The position numbers were made by a program, and so were the translations under genes. A stretch of 64,000 bases of DNA from NCBI RefSeq assembly GCF_001425625.1, contig NZ_LMCP01000012.1, positions 250,620-314,619 of the forward strand, written 5' to 3'. Of this stretch, positions 1 through 9,589 are shown piece by piece. The notes under the pieces are model-generated. The model saw nothing but the letters and a program-made list of their open reading frames with translations, had not been told where the DNA came from and ran no database searches. Numbering within the stretch: the stretch's first letter is position 1; each line of letters starts with the position of its first letter. This DNA is from Mesorhizobium sp. Root102. GTDB lineage: Bacteria > Pseudomonadota > Alphaproteobacteria > Rhizobiales > Rhizobiaceae.

Positions 1-802
1 GTTCGAAGACGAGATCGTCACCGGCCACCAGCTTGTCGGCATCCTGCGTGCGTTCGACCCAAACGATCGACGAGCGATTGGTGCCGTCCTCGCCGGGTTT
101 GAGCGGCAGTGTGGCGAAGGGCCCCGCCGGCAGGAAATGCTCCTCGGCGCGGCCATGGTGCGGGCGTTCATGCGCCACGGTGCAGACGATGCCGGACTGG
201 CCATATTCCCACTTCACCGTCTTGATGCCGGCCATGTCGCGCAGCTTGGAGTTGACGCCGTCGGCGGCGACCAGCAGCCGCGCCTTCAGCGTCGCACCGT
301 CGGCGAGATGCACGGTGATGCCACTGCCGTTGGTCTCGAAGCCCTGCACGGCGACGCCTTCGATGATGTCGATGCCGAGCTTTTCCGCATTGGCCCGCAA
401 GGCGCCGTTCAGCACCCTGTTGGCGACCATATGCGCAAAGGGCTCGCCCGGCGCCACTTCGCCGTCGAAGGTCAGGAACACCGGACGCACCGGATCGGAG
501 GTGCGCGAATCGGTAATGATCATCTCGGTGATCGCCTGCGCCTGCGGTGCGATCTCGCCCCACACGCCGAGCTGGTCGAGCATGCGGCAGGCGGCGGCGG
601 CAATGGCCGACGCGCGGCCATCCCTTTGCCAGACGCCAGCGGGCGCGGCATCAACGAGCGCGATGGCGAGGCCCGGGCGCGCCTGCTTCAGGGACACGGC
701 GGCGGCCAAGCCGACATAGCCGGCGCCGGCAACCAGAACATCGAGCCCAGACCTGGTTTTCGCGCTTGGCCTGGTTTTCGCGTCCGCCTTGCGTTCCATC
801 AT
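1..802 (-). CDS. UbiH/COQ6-type FAD monooxygenase, partial (C-terminal end outside window)
   Basis: Open frame of 267 codons that runs off the left edge. The N-terminal dinucleotide fold carries an AGAGYVG motif near residue 25, and the second FAD motif AADGVNSKLR lies at about residues 179-188, followed by an EHFLPAGPFATLPL stretch. That order is typical of the UbiH/UbiF/VisC ubiquinone-hydroxylase family, which hydroxylates the aromatic ring of ubiquinone precursors. Two adjacent ATG codons (802 and 799) follow an AAGGAG ribosome site. The residues seen do not tell which ring position is used, so no symbol is given. Divergent from tesB. Confidence 0.88.
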   Translation of the reverse strand, partial: MMERKADAKTRPSAKTRSGLDVLVAGAGYVGLAAAVSLKQARPGLAIALVDAAPAGVWQRDGRASAIAAAACRMLDQLGVWGEIAPQAQAITEMIITDSRTSDPVRPVFLTFDGEVAPGEPFAHMVANRVLNGALRANAEKLGIDIIEGVAVQGFETNGSGITVHLADGATLKARLLVAADGVNSKLRDMAGIKTVKWEYGQSGIVCTVAHERPHHGRAEEHFLPAGPFATLPLKPGEDGTNRSSIVWVERTQDADKLVAGDDLVFE

Positions 803-898
803 CTTCGCTCCTTGCGCGCCGGCCGGGTCTTGCGCCCTTGACTGCCTGTCCGTCCTGTCGGAAACCGCCATACCACTTCTGCGGCGAGGGCGCGAAAT

Positions 899-1774
899 AT
901 GACGGCAGCCATGGACGAGCTTCTCGGCATTCTCGACCTCGAGAAGCTGGAACACAATCTGTATCGTGGTCGCAGCCCCCAGCTCGACTGGCAGCGCGTC
1001 TTCGGCGGCCAGACCATTGCCCAGGCGCTGGTGGCGGCGCAGCGAACCGTCGATCCCGATCGCCATGTGCATTCGCTGCACGGCTATTTCATGCGGCCCG
1101 GTGACACCAAGGTGCCGATCGTCTACGAGGTCGACCGCATCCGCGATGGCGGCTCCTTCACAACGCGACGCGTGGTGGCGATCCAGCACGGCCAAGCGAT
1201 TTTTTCGCTGGAAGCCTCGTTCCAGCAGGACGAGGTCGGCCTCGAGCACCAGGTGCCGATGCCGCAGGACGTTCCGGGGCCGGACACGTTGCTGTCGCAG
1301 CGCGAATTGCTGGGCAAGTTCGGCGAGGCGGTGCCCGAAGGCATCAAACGCTACTGGGTGCGCGACCGGCCGATCGAGATGAAGCCAGTGATGCTGAAGC
1401 ATTACACGAGCCGCGAGAAGCTGGAGCCGAAACAGAACATCTGGATCCGCACCACCGGTCCGGTGCCGGCGGATCGCGCCATCCAGGCAGCGGTGCTTGC
1501 CTATCTTTCCGACATGACACTGCTCGACACATCTACTTTCGCGCATGGCCGCGCCATTTTTGACCGCGATATCCAGGCGGCGAGCCTCGACCACGCCATG
1601 TGGTTCCATCGCAGCCATGCGCTCGACGACTGGATGCTCTACACGCAGGACAGCCCGTCGACGCAGGGGTCGCGCGGCTTTACGCGCGGGTCACTGTTTG
1701 CCCGCGACGGCAGGCTGATCGCCTCGGTTGCGCAGGAAGGGCTGATCCGGCTCAAGCGATCGCCTCCAGAGTAG
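899..1774 (+). CDS. tesB: Acyl-CoA thioesterase II
   Basis: The 291-residue protein has the length and double hot-dog layout of TesB, which hydrolyses medium and long acyl-CoA to free fatty acid in the cytoplasm. Visible family marks are RVFGGQ near residue 36, GYFMRPGD near residue 62, LSDMTLLD in the second half (catalytic Asp region) and SVAQEGLIR near the end (catalytic Gln region). ATG 899 is used; ATG 911 is an in-frame alternative. It stands alone, divergent from the UbiH-like gene and ended by a terminator-like hairpin. Confidence 0.95.
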   Translation: MTAAMDELLGILDLEKLEHNLYRGRSPQLDWQRVFGGQTIAQALVAAQRTVDPDRHVHSLHGYFMRPGDTKVPIVYEVDRIRDGGSFTTRRVVAIQHGQAIFSLEASFQQDEVGLEHQVPMPQDVPGPDTLLSQRELLGKFGEAVPEGIKRYWVRDRPIEMKPVMLKHYTSREKLEPKQNIWIRTTGPVPADRAIQAAVLAYLSDMTLLDTSTFAHGRAIFDRDIQAASLDHAMWFHRSHALDDWMLYTQDSPSTQGSRGFTRGSLFARDGRLIASVAQEGLIRLKRSPPE

Positions 1775-1801
1775 GCATTTTCGGAAAATTGCCTAATTTT
1801 T
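1774..1801 (+). terminator. Terminator-like hairpin after tesB
   Basis: An imperfect stem (GGCA-TTTTC pairing with GAAAA-TTGCC, one bulged base) starts at the last base of the tesB stop codon and is followed by TAATTTTT. The stem is AT-rich and weak, but position and T-run fit an intrinsic terminator that separates tesB from glnK. Confidence 0.55.
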
Positions 1802-1892
1802 AAGCATATGGATCGCCGCAGCTGTGAGCAGGTTGCGTCGGAACGCTCCTCAATCTCTTTGTTTACAACGAGTTAACACCCAGCTTCGGCAC

Positions 1893-1909
1893 TTGGCACG
1901 GAGCTTGAA
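1893..1909 (+). promoter_or_regulatory. Sigma-54 (RpoN) promoter of glnK-amtB
   Basis: The sequence TTGGCACGGAGCTTGAA matches the -24/-12 consensus YTGGCACGrNNNTTGCW at every fixed position except that the -12 GC is GA. The GG and GA doublets have the required 10-base spacing. It lies 82 bases upstream of the glnK start. RpoN and NtrC control of glnK-amtB is established in rhizobia and other proteobacteria. No convincing NtrC enhancer dyad was found upstream. Confidence 0.78.
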
Positions 1910-1985
1910 TCCTCGTGGGCACTCTCCGGCTCTTTGGGATCGGTGAAGGTGTGCAAACGCGGGGGACCGCAACAGCAAAGGGTGA

Positions 1986-2330
<345 letters not shown>

Positions 2331-2361
2331 GCGGCGATCACGTATTCCAATGGAGAGTTCA

Positions 2362-3717
2362 ATGAATATTCCTTCCACCTTGAAGACGACGGGACGGGCC
2401 GCCTTTTTGGGTTCGCTCGTTCTCGCAGCATTGGGCACGGTCGCCGCCTTCGCGCAGGAAGCGGCTCCTGCCGCAGCCGCGGCCGCGCCGGCTGCTGCCC
2501 CGATCCCGGTGCTCGACACCGGCAACACCGCCTGGATGCTGACCTCGACGGCGCTCGTGCTGATGATGACCATTCCGGGCCTTGCGCTGTTCTACGGCGG
2601 CATGGTGCGCAAGAAGAACGTGCTCGCCACCATCATGCAGAGCTTTGCCATCACCTGCCTGGTGACGGTGCTGTGGTTCATGTTCGGCTATTCGCTGGCC
2701 TTCTCGGACGGCGGCGGCGTGAACAGCTATATCGGCGGCACCTCGAAATTCTTCCATCACGGCATCACCACTGCCTCGCTGTGGCTGCCGGGCGTCGCGA
2801 ATATTCCTGAATTCGTCTTCTCGATGTTCCAGATGACCTTCGCCATCATCACCCCGGCACTGATTGCCGGTGCCTTCGCCGAGCGCATGAAGTTCTCGGC
2901 GCTGCTGATCTTCATGGCGGTGTGGCTGCTGGTCGTCTACGTGCCGATCGCGCATTGGGTCTGGGGCGGCGGCTTCCTCGGCACGGCTGGCGTGCTCGAC
3001 TTTGCCGGCGGCACGGTCGTCCACATCAACGCCGGTGTCGCCGGTCTCGTCTGCGCACTGGTTCTCGGCAAGCGCGAAGGCTACGGCACCACCAACATGG
3101 CGCCGCACAACCTGGTCTATTCGGTGATCGGCGCTTCGCTGCTGTGGGTCGGCTGGTTCGGCTTCAATGCCGGCTCGGAACTGGCTGCCGACGGCCTTGC
3201 CGGCGCTGCCATGCTCAACACCCAGGTTGCCACCGCCGCGGCGGCTCTGGCCTGGATGTTCGCCGAATGGATTGTCGCCAAGAAGCCTTCCGTGCTCGGC
3301 ATCATCTCGGGCGCCGTCGCCGGCTTGGTCGCGGTGACGCCGGCTTCCGGCTTCGTCAACCCGACCGGCGCCTTCATCGTCGGCATCGTTGCCGGCGTCG
3401 TCTGCTACCTCTCGGCGGTCAAGGTCAAGCACATGTTCGGCTATGACGACTCGCTCGATGCCTTCGGCGTGCATGGCGTCGGCGGTATCATCGGCGCCCT
3501 GCTCACCGGCGTGCTCGCCGACCCGGCGATCAACAGCCTCGGTGCAGGCGCTTCGCTCGGCAAGCAGATCTACGGCGTTGCCGTCACCATCGTGTGGACG
3601 GGCATTGCCACCTTCGTGATCCTCTACATCGTCAAGGCGCTGGTCGGTCTGCGTCCGACGACACAGGAAGAGGTCGAAGGCCTCGACATCTCCCAGCATG
3701 GCGAAGTGGTGCCGTAA
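2362..3717 (+). CDS. amtB: Ammonium transporter
   Basis: Amt/MEP/Rh channel of about 451 residues with an N-terminal signal peptide (hydrophobic core, then AFAQEA) and an Ala/Pro-rich stretch before the first membrane helix. Family marks include LFYGGMVRKKN, the DFAGGTVVHINAG segment with the first pore His, and FGVHGVGGIIG with the second pore His. ATG 2362 is preferred because GGAGAG at 2352-2357 sits five bases upstream; an in-frame ATG at 2350 lacks a ribosome site. Co-transcribed with glnK, its regulator. Confidence 0.95.
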   Translation: MNIPSTLKTTGRAAFLGSLVLAALGTVAAFAQEAAPAAAAAAPAAAPIPVLDTGNTAWMLTSTALVLMMTIPGLALFYGGMVRKKNVLATIMQSFAITCLVTVLWFMFGYSLAFSDGGGVNSYIGGTSKFFHHGITTASLWLPGVANIPEFVFSMFQMTFAIITPALIAGAFAERMKFSALLIFMAVWLLVVYVPIAHWVWGGGFLGTAGVLDFAGGTVVHINAGVAGLVCALVLGKREGYGTTNMAPHNLVYSVIGASLLWVGWFGFNAGSELAADGLAGAAMLNTQVATAAAALAWMFAEWIVAKKPSVLGIISGAVAGLVAVTPASGFVNPTGAFIVGIVAGVVCYLSAVKVKHMFGYDDSLDAFGVHGVGGIIGALLTGVLADPAINSLGAGASLGKQIYGVAVTIVWTGIATFVILYIVKALVGLRPTTQEEVEGLDISQHGEVVP

Positions 3718-3732
3718 GGCCAGCTTGGCCAC

Positions 3733-3764
3733 GGGGCCGGCGGAACCCTCCTCCCGCCGGCCCC
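3733..3764. repeat. GC-rich hairpin after amtB
   Basis: Perfect 11-bp inverted repeat (GGGGCCGGCGG / CCGCCGGCCCC) with a 10-base loop, 16 bases after the amtB stop. No T-run follows, so it may protect the 3' end of the mRNA rather than terminate; the true terminator lies 42 bases further on. Confidence 0.7.
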
Positions 3765-3805
3765 AAGAATCCCGTCGTGACACTCCCGAAAGGAGTTCAC
3801 GCATT

Positions 3806-3837
3806 GAGGCCCGGATCACGTCCGGGCCTCTTTTTTT
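3806..3837 (+). terminator. Intrinsic terminator of glnK-amtB
   Basis: Perfect 10-bp stem GAGGCCCGGA / TCCGGGCCTC around a five-base loop, followed directly by an unbroken T-run (CTTTTTTTT). This is a textbook rho-independent terminator. Confidence 0.93.
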
Positions 3838-3986
3838 GGTACAATCACCCTGCCAATGCCGGGATACGGACAATCACGTTCGTGTGATCAAGATTTTTGA
3901 GGAAACATCGACCGCTCTGGTTCCGAACTGTGGGGACGATCGTCGTTTTGATGCTCGTGCCAAACAACAGGGAAGGAAACCATCTC

Positions 3987-4262
3987 ATGAACCTCAAGAC
4001 CATCTGCCTCGGAGCGCTCGCTCTTGCCATGGTCAGCGGCACGGCATTTGCCGGTGCTCTCGATGAGCCCGACAACATGGCGCCGTTCTTCACGGATTCC
4101 AGCATGAAAACCATGAAGCCGATGGCGGACTTCAAGACAGCTTTCATGGCCATGCCGATGGAAAAGCAGGAAGCGATGAAGAAGGAATGCAACGACGCGG
4201 CGATGAGCAAGCCGCACGCCGAATTCTGCGCGAATGTCCAGGCGCTCGGCGGCGCCAACTGA
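3987..4262 (+). CDS. Small exported protein of unknown function
   Basis: A 91-residue protein with a clear signal peptide (MNLKTICLGALALAMVSGTA, cleavage likely after AFA) and a mature part rich in Met and Lys with two Cys (KKECNDAA and EFCANV) that could form one disulfide. ATG 3987 follows a GGAAGGAAACC ribosome site. The family is not recognised. It is the only gene between the amtB terminator and its own downstream hairpin, so it is probably monocistronic. Confidence 0.85.
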   Translation: MNLKTICLGALALAMVSGTAFAGALDEPDNMAPFFTDSSMKTMKPMADFKTAFMAMPMEKQEAMKKECNDAAMSKPHAEFCANVQALGGAN

Positions 4263-4271
4263 TCTTGCCGT

Positions 4272-4297
4272 GATCGGGCCGAGGCCCGATCTTTGTT
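4272..4297 (+). terminator. Terminator of the small exported protein
   Basis: Perfect 8-bp stem GATCGGGC / GCCCGATC with a CGAG loop begins nine bases after the stop codon and is followed by TTTGTT. Short and GC-rich with a modest T-run, consistent with an intrinsic terminator. Confidence 0.75.
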
Positions 4298-4307
4298 GCC
4301 AAACGAC

Positions 4308-4335
4308 CAATGGCGGGCTCGCAGGCTCGCCATTG
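4308..4335. repeat. Hairpin between convergent genes
   Basis: Perfect 8-bp arms CAATGGCG / CGCCATTG with a 12-base spacer. It lies between two convergent genes and may assist termination of either. Confidence 0.5.
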
Positions 4336-4388
4336 TTTGGTTCAGCGGCAGCTCTATCCGCCGGCACCGTCGTCCATCATGGTGCCTG

Positions 4389-4724
4389 TCAGCGCCTCAT
4401 AGGCACTGCTGCACGTCCGGGACTGAGGCAATTCCTGACAATCAGCACGGGCGCCACCGTCAGGACTGCGGCGATCAGAATCTGCAGGCCGAGGCCCGGC
4501 ACTCCAAATCCCTTGCCGAAAAGACCTTTGCACAGAAAATACAGGCCTTGTGCCAGGCAGGCTGTGGCGAGGATGTGCAGGAGCGGGCCGGTCGCTCTGG
4601 CAAAGGGCGTCACGTAGCCATCCGGGAAGCCCACCATGCCCAGTTCGACAAACCAGTGCAGGGCGAGCAGGAGACTGAGCACCGCCCAGGCCAGAGCCGC
4701 CACGCGAAGGACGACGGATTGCAT
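4389..4724 (-). CDS. Small membrane protein, unknown
   Basis: A 111-residue hydrophobic protein with about three membrane segments: residues 5-25 (VVLRVAALAWAVLSLLLALH), a central one around LLHILATACLAQGLYFL, and a third near LQILIAAVLTVAPVLIV. ATG 4724 has GGGGAGAGG just upstream; an upstream TTG at 4736 has none. No family is recognised. It is divergent from ftsK, with about 200 bases between the two starts. Confidence 0.7.
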   Translation of the reverse strand: MQSVVLRVAALAWAVLSLLLALHWFVELGMVGFPDGYVTPFARATGPLLHILATACLAQGLYFLCKGLFGKGFGVPGLGLQILIAAVLTVAPVLIVRNCLSPGRAAVPMRR

Positions 4725-4830
4725 GCCTCTCCCCAAATTGGTGACCCCTGCGGCCCGCTCTCGGCTATTCCTCGGGCAGCAAGCGGCTCAACCGGCGGTA
4801 ACGAGGTTTGATCATCTCAACCTCTTATAG

Positions 4831-4846
4831 TTAATGCGCCCTTAAC
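4831..4846 (+). promoter_or_regulatory. CtrA-type box upstream of ftsK
   Basis: TTAA-TGCGCCC-TTAAC is an exact match to the full CtrA recognition sequence TTAA-N7-TTAAC. It lies 80 bases before the ftsK start and 107 bases before the divergent small membrane protein. CtrA is the master cell-cycle regulator of alphaproteobacteria, so control of a division gene is plausible. Confidence 0.7.
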
Positions 4847-4925
4847 CTTCCCGCCGATAGTCTGACACCCGAATCTGCCGAAGTGCGCCACGCACCCGGC
4901 GAGTCCATGACAGACGGGGAAGAGC

Positions 4926-7589
4926 ATGCGTTCAGGGGCTTCAGCACCGCTTGCGCTGGCCGATACGGGGCACGGCATCCAGGCGTTTGCGCGGCGTCAG
5001 GTCGGGCGGCTGGTCGGCGCCGGCCTGTTTGTGCTGGCCGCCTTTGGCGTGGCCAGCCTTGCCACCTGGAACGTCGCCGATCCGAGCTTCTCGCACGCGA
5101 CGAACAACACCGTCACCAACGCCATGGGCTATGCGGGTGCTGTGTTCTCCGACCTGGCCATGCAGTTCTTCGGCCTCGCCGCTGTCGCGGCCCTGGTTCC
5201 GGCCGTCATCTGGGGCTTCCTGCTGTTTTCCGCGCGCGGCGTCGACAGGCTGCCCAAACGCGGGCTGTCCTGGTTCGGCTTCGCGCTGCTGGCGGCTGCA
5301 ATGGCCGGCTGCGTTGTGCCGCCCAAGACCTGGCCGTTGCCCACCGGCCTCGGCGGCGTGTTCGGCGACATGGTGCTGAAGATCCCCAGCGTCATCATCG
5401 GCGGCTATCCAACCGGGCTGATCGCCAGCATCATCGCTGTTCTGCTGGCCGCACCCGCGCTGTGGCTCTTTGCCCTTGGCTCGGCGCTGATCGGACGCAA
5501 GAACGGCTTCGCCGTCATGGAGGACGAGCCTGCCGCCGATCCGCGCGAGGACGACCTTTTGTTCGACAATGACGAGGATGAAGGCGACGAGGGCATCCTG
5601 GCGCTCGGGGCAATTACTCATTGGTGGCTCTCGTTCCGCGCGTGGATGCACCGCCACGCCGTGCGCCGCAGGCAGGAGCGGGACGAGTACGAACCGGAGA
5701 TGGAGCAGCGCTCCACTGCCTGGCGGCGCGCCGCCGAACGGGTCGAATCGGCCGAGTTCGCCGAGCAGCGGATGAGCCAGGATGGCCGCGCCCGCGTCGA
5801 GCCCGAATTCTTCGCCGCCATGGTCAATGACCGCAGCGCTTCGCTCGACCCCGACGATGCCGATATCTTCGACGTCGACGACGACATGGATTTCGAGCAG
5901 GAGGAGCCCGCCATCCAGCGACGCGCGGCGCCGACCGCCAAGGTCCAGCCGTTCCGCTCCGATGCCGCCACCCGTGTCGAGGCGCCGGCGGCGCGCCCCG
6001 TGCCGGGCGCCCGCGTGCAGCGCGAGGCGCAGACATCGCTGATCGGCTCGGAAAAGTTCGAAATGCCGTCGCTGCATTTCCTGTCGGAACCGAAGAACGT
6101 GGTGCGCGACGCCAGCCTGTCCAAGGATGCGCTGGAGCAGAATGCCCGCCTGCTCGAAGGCGTTTTGGAGGATTTCGGCGTCAAGGGCGAGATCATCGCC
6201 GTCCGTCCGGGTCCGGTGGTCACCCTCTATGAGCTCGAACCGGCGCCTGGTATCAAGTCGTCGCGGGTCATCGGCCTGTCCGACGACATCGCCCGCTCAA
6301 TGAGCGCCATCGCCTGCCGCGTCGCCGTGGTGCCGGGCCGCAACGCCATCGGCATCGAACTGCCGAACGCCAAGCGCGAAACCGTATATCTGCGCGAGAT
6401 CCTGGCCAGCCGCGACTTCGAGACGACGAAGGCCAAGCTGGCGCTGGCGCTGGGCAAGACCATCAATGGCGAGGCGGTCATCGTCGACATCGCCAAGATG
6501 CCGCACGTGCTGGTCGCCGGCACCACCGGCTCGGGCAAGTCGGTCGCCATCAACACCATGATCCTGTCACTGCTCTACCGGCTGACGCCGCAGGATTGCC
6601 GGCTGATCATGATCGATCCGAAGATGCTGGAACTCTCGGTCTATGACGGCATCCCGCATCTGCTCACGCCTGTCGTCACCGATCCGAAGAAGGCGGTGGT
6701 GGCGCTGAAATGGACCGTGCGCGAGATGGAGGATCGCTACCGCAAGATGTCCAAGGTCGGCGTGCGCAACATCGACGGTTTCAATGCCCGTGTCACCCAG
6801 GCTGACAAGAAGGGCGAAAAGATATCGCGCACCGTGCAGACCGGCTTCGACCGCCAGACCGGCGAGGCGATCTACGAGACCGAGAACCTCGATCTCGAGC
6901 CGATGCCCTATATTGTCGTCATCATCGACGAGATGGCCGACCTGATGATGGTCGCCGGCAAGGACATCGAGGGTGCCGTGCAGCGCCTGGCGCAGATGGC
7001 GCGCGCCGCCGGCATCCATGTCATCATGGCCACGCAGCGCCCGTCGGTCGACGTCATCACCGGTACCATCAAGGCCAATTTCCCGACCCGCATCTCCTTC
7101 CAGGTGACGTCGAAGATCGACAGCCGCACCATTTTGGGCGAGCAGGGCGCCGAGCAGCTGCTCGGCATGGGCGACATGCTCTACATGGCCGGCGGCGGCC
7201 GTATCCAGCGCGTGCACGGCCCGTTCGTCGCCGACGAAGAAGTCGAGAAGATCGTCGCGCATCTGAAGCTGCAGGGCGTGCCCGAATATCTCGATGCCAT
7301 CACCGAGGATGACGGCGAGGACGACGACGAACCGTCAGGCAAGGGTGGAGCCAGTGGCGGTGGCGGCAACAGCAATTTCGAGGATTCCGACGATCCTTAC
7401 GATCAGGCGGTTTCCGTGGTGCTGCGCGACGGCAAGGCCTCGACCAGCTATATCCAGCGCCGGCTGGGCATCGGCTACAACCGCGCCGCCTCGATCATCG
7501 AGAAGATGGAGAAGGAAGGTATCGTCGGCCCGGCCAACCATGCCGGCAAGCGCGAGATCCTGGTGCCGACCGAAGAGGACAAGTTCTGA
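4926..7589 (+). CDS. ftsK: DNA translocase FtsK
   Basis: The 887-residue protein anchors at the division septum and pumps chromosome termini toward dif. There are four N-terminal membrane segments (about residues 29-49, 70-102, 116-131 and 160-188), an acidic/basic linker of about 200 residues, then the RecA-like motor with Walker [10 protein letters not shown] near residue 532 and Walker [13 protein letters not shown] near 660. After a Gly/Ser-rich acidic spacer comes the gamma winged helix ([15 protein letters not shown]), which reads KOPS. GGGGAAGAG precedes ATG 4926. The linker is short compared with E. coli. Confidence 0.96.
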   Translation: MRSGASAPLALADTGHGIQAFARRQVGRLVGAGLFVLAAFGVASLATWNVADPSFSHATNNTVTNAMGYAGAVFSDLAMQFFGLAAVAALVPAVIWGFLLFSARGVDRLPKRGLSWFGFALLAAAMAGCVVPPKTWPLPTGLGGVFGDMVLKIPSVIIGGYPTGLIASIIAVLLAAPALWLFALGSALIGRKNGFAVMEDEPAADPREDDLLFDNDEDEGDEGILALGAITHWWLSFRAWMHRHAVRRRQERDEYEPEMEQRSTAWRRAAERVESAEFAEQRMSQDGRARVEPEFFAAMVNDRSASLDPDDADIFDVDDDMDFEQEEPAIQRRAAPTAKVQPFRSDAATRVEAPAARPVPGARVQREAQTSLIGSEKFEMPSLHFLSEPKNVVRDASLSKDALEQNARLLEGVLEDFGVKGEIIAVRPGPVVTLYELEPAPGIKSSRVIGLSDDIARSMSAIACRVAVVPGRNAIGIELPNAKRETVYLREILASRDFETTKAKLALALGKTINGEAVIVDIAKMPHVLVAGTTGSGKSVAINTMILSLLYRLTPQDCRLIMIDPKMLELSVYDGIPHLLTPVVTDPKKAVVALKWTVREMEDRYRKMSKVGVRNIDGFNARVTQADKKGEKISRTVQTGFDRQTGEAIYETENLDLEPMPYIVVIIDEMADLMMVAGKDIEGAVQRLAQMARAAGIHVIMATQRPSVDVITGTIKANFPTRISFQVTSKIDSRTILGEQGAEQLLGMGDMLYMAGGGRIQRVHGPFVADEEVEKIVAHLKLQGVPEYLDAITEDDGEDDDEPSGKGGASGGGGNSNFEDSDDPYDQAVSVVLRDGKASTSYIQRRLGIGYNRAASIIEKMEKEGIVGPANHAGKREILVPTEEDKF

Positions 7590-7725
7590 CCAGAAGGCCT
7601 GACACTTGTGACATCCCGGTCTGGCAACCTTGAACCTTTCAAGACGTTGAAGCGACTGAGGAACGCCTGACCCGCCAAACTTCAGCCTAACTGGGGGTCC
7701 AAGCACAGAACAACTCAGGAATCAG

Positions 7726-8424
7726 ATGAGAGTGACCGACATGAAAAATGATCCTTCAGCGCTCAGCAAATTTGCTCCCTCCCGGCGTCAGTTGCTGGGC
7801 CTCGGCCTGGCGTTTGCAGGGGCGGCAGCCTTCAACGCGGTGCCCGGCTTCCAGGTGCTGGCTTCGGCGCAGGCGGCCGTGCCGGCCGCGGCACAGAAGA
7901 TCGCCGACCATTTTTCCTCGGTGAAATCGATGAGCGGCGAATTCGTGCAGTTCGGCCCCAAGGGCGAGCAGACCGGCGGTAAGTTCTTCCTCGAACGGCC
8001 GGGCAAGATCCGCTTCAACTATGACGGCTCTTCGAACTTCCGGGTGATTTCAGACGGTGAGTCGGTGGTCATCCTGAACAAGAAGCTCAACACGTCCGAT
8101 CTCTATCCGCTGTCGAAGACGCCTCTGAAGCTGCTGCTCGACACCAGGATCGACCTCTCTGGCGACCGCGTCAAAAGCGTCAAGCAGGAGGATGACCTCA
8201 CCACCATCCAGCTCGCCGACAAATCGGTGTTCGGCAATTCGAAGATCACGATGATGTTCGACCCTAAAACCTTTGATTTGCGACAGTGGACGATCACCGA
8301 CGCGCAGGGCAAGGACACAACGGTGATGATCTTCAACACCAAGGAAGGCGTCAGCTTCGCCCCCGATACTTTCGCCATCGACTACACGGCGAATCGCGAG
8401 CTCAACACCAACAAGTCGCGCTAA
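7726..8424 (+). CDS. lolA: LolA-like outer-membrane lipoprotein carrier
   Basis: A 232-residue exported protein. The N-terminus has a twin-arginine-like SRRQLLGLGLAF motif and a hydrophobic core ending near AQAA. The mature part follows the LolA fold: SVKSMSGEFVQFGPKGEQTGGKFFLERPGK-type start, then KIRFNYD, SDGESVVILN and LYPLSKTPLKLLL. LolA carries lipoproteins across the periplasm. An in-frame ATG at 7741 is an alternative start. Its place directly after ftsK is common in alphaproteobacteria. Confidence 0.85.
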   Translation: MRVTDMKNDPSALSKFAPSRRQLLGLGLAFAGAAAFNAVPGFQVLASAQAAVPAAAQKIADHFSSVKSMSGEFVQFGPKGEQTGGKFFLERPGKIRFNYDGSSNFRVISDGESVVILNKKLNTSDLYPLSKTPLKLLLDTRIDLSGDRVKSVKQEDDLTTIQLADKSVFGNSKITMMFDPKTFDLRQWTITDAQGKDTTVMIFNTKEGVSFAPDTFAIDYTANRELNTNKSR

Positions 8425-8591
8425 CCCTGCCGTTATAGCTGTGGAAAGCACCGGGCCGCGCCTCGTCGCGCGTTGGCCGGCTTGTCTTTGCGGCTTGCGG
8501 CTGGCAGTTTCCCGGACTGACTCCGTCAAAAGGCGTCTTCCCCGTCAGGGCCCATCGGTTCTGGCCGGCCGCACGCTGTCCTGGATTGCCA

Positions 8592-9398
8592 ATGCCCTTC
8601 TCCATCGCCACCTGGAACATCAACTCCGTTCGGCTGCGCATGCCGATCGTCGAGCGCCTGCTTGTCGAGCATGCGCCTGACGTGCTCTGCCTGCAGGAAA
8701 CCAAGGTTCCCGACGAACTGTTTCCCGAAAAGGCCTTCCGCAAACTCGGCTACGAGCACATCGCCTTCCATGGCCAGAAGGGCTACCACGGCGTCGCGAC
8801 GGTGGCGCGGCGGCCGATCGCGGTGGTTGAGAAGCGGCGTTTCTGCGAGATCGAGGACAGCCGGCACCTCTCGGTGAACGTGCGGGCCGGCGGCAAGGCG
8901 ATCCTGCTGCACAATTTCTACGTTCCGGCGGGCGGCGACGAACCGGATCCCGTCATCAACAGGAAGTTCAAGCACAAGCTCGATTTCGTCGCCGAGATGA
9001 ATGCCATCCGGGCGGAGCATGACGATGTGTCCGGCTCGGTGCTGGTCGGCGACCTCAACATTGCCCCACTCGAACACGACGTCTGGTCGCACAAGCAATT
9101 GCTCAACGTGGTCAGCCATACGCCGGTCGAGACGGAAAATTTCGAGGCGATGCGCCTCGCCGGCAACTGGGTCGACCTGATGCGGCTCAATGTGCCGCAT
9201 GAGCAGAAGCTCTACACTTGGTGGAGTTACCGCGCGCAGGATTGGCAAGCGTCGGACCGCGGCCGGCGGCTCGACCATGTTTGGTCGTCGCCGAATCTGG
9301 TTCCCGATTTTGCCGGCTACGAGATTCTGCGCCTGGCGCGCGGCTGGGAGCGCCCGTCGGACCATGTGCCTGTTATCGCGCGGTTCGATCTGGATTAG
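8592..9398 (+). CDS. xthA: Exodeoxyribonuclease III
   Basis: The 268-residue ExoIII/AP endonuclease repairs abasic sites. It has the metal-binding Glu in CLQETKV, the catalytic GDLNIAP, the RRLDHVWSS segment and the terminal SDHVPVIARF with the general-base Asp-His. The start is ATG 8592, six bases after an in-frame TTG. The stop codon is eight bases before an inverted-repeat element. Confidence 0.94.
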   Translation: MPFSIATWNINSVRLRMPIVERLLVEHAPDVLCLQETKVPDELFPEKAFRKLGYEHIAFHGQKGYHGVATVARRPIAVVEKRRFCEIEDSRHLSVNVRAGGKAILLHNFYVPAGGDEPDPVINRKFKHKLDFVAEMNAIRAEHDDVSGSVLVGDLNIAPLEHDVWSHKQLLNVVSHTPVETENFEAMRLAGNWVDLMRLNVPHEQKLYTWWSYRAQDWQASDRGRRLDHVWSSPNLVPDFAGYEILRLARGWERPSDHVPVIARFDLD

Positions 9399-9405
9399 GT
9401 CTGTC

Positions 9406-9555
9406 GATATTCAGGTGAGGCCGGCCTGCAAATGACGGCCTCCTGCGCTTCCTCGTTCTACCGCGTCGCGGTAGAACTGTGCTCACATACCCAAAAGTAC
9501 GCTCCGCTCCGGTTCTCTGTATCAGCCATTTTCGGCTCGGCCTGACCTGAATCTC
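9406..9555. repeat. 150-bp MITE/RIME-like element with terminal inverted repeats
   Basis: The ends, GATATTCAGGTGAGGCCG at 9406-9423 and its near-complement at 9538-9555, match at 16 of 18 positions. Inside is a second perfect 10-bp palindrome (GTTCTACCGC / GCGGTAGAAC, 9455-9477) and a short one at 9417-9442. It fills the gap between convergent xthA and the GT9 gene. It has no coding capacity, so it looks like a non-autonomous or degenerate palindromic intergenic element, perhaps a RIME-type unit. Only this copy was noticed in the window. Confidence 0.7.
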
Positions 9556-9589
9556 AACACACCTTAAGCTGCGCTGGGTCCAAAGGGGT

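Noticed and set aside
3733..3764. First hairpin after amtB as the terminator
   Set aside because: No T-run follows; the stem at 3806-3830 with eight T is the true terminator.
2359..3873. A 504-codon open frame on the minus strand opposite amtB
   Set aside because: It is an artefact of GC-biased codons of amtB; composition is His/Asp/Arg-rich and no family pattern is seen.
9455..9477. Perfect palindrome as a simple terminator of xthA
   Set aside because: No T-run on either side, and it is nested inside a larger inverted-repeat element.
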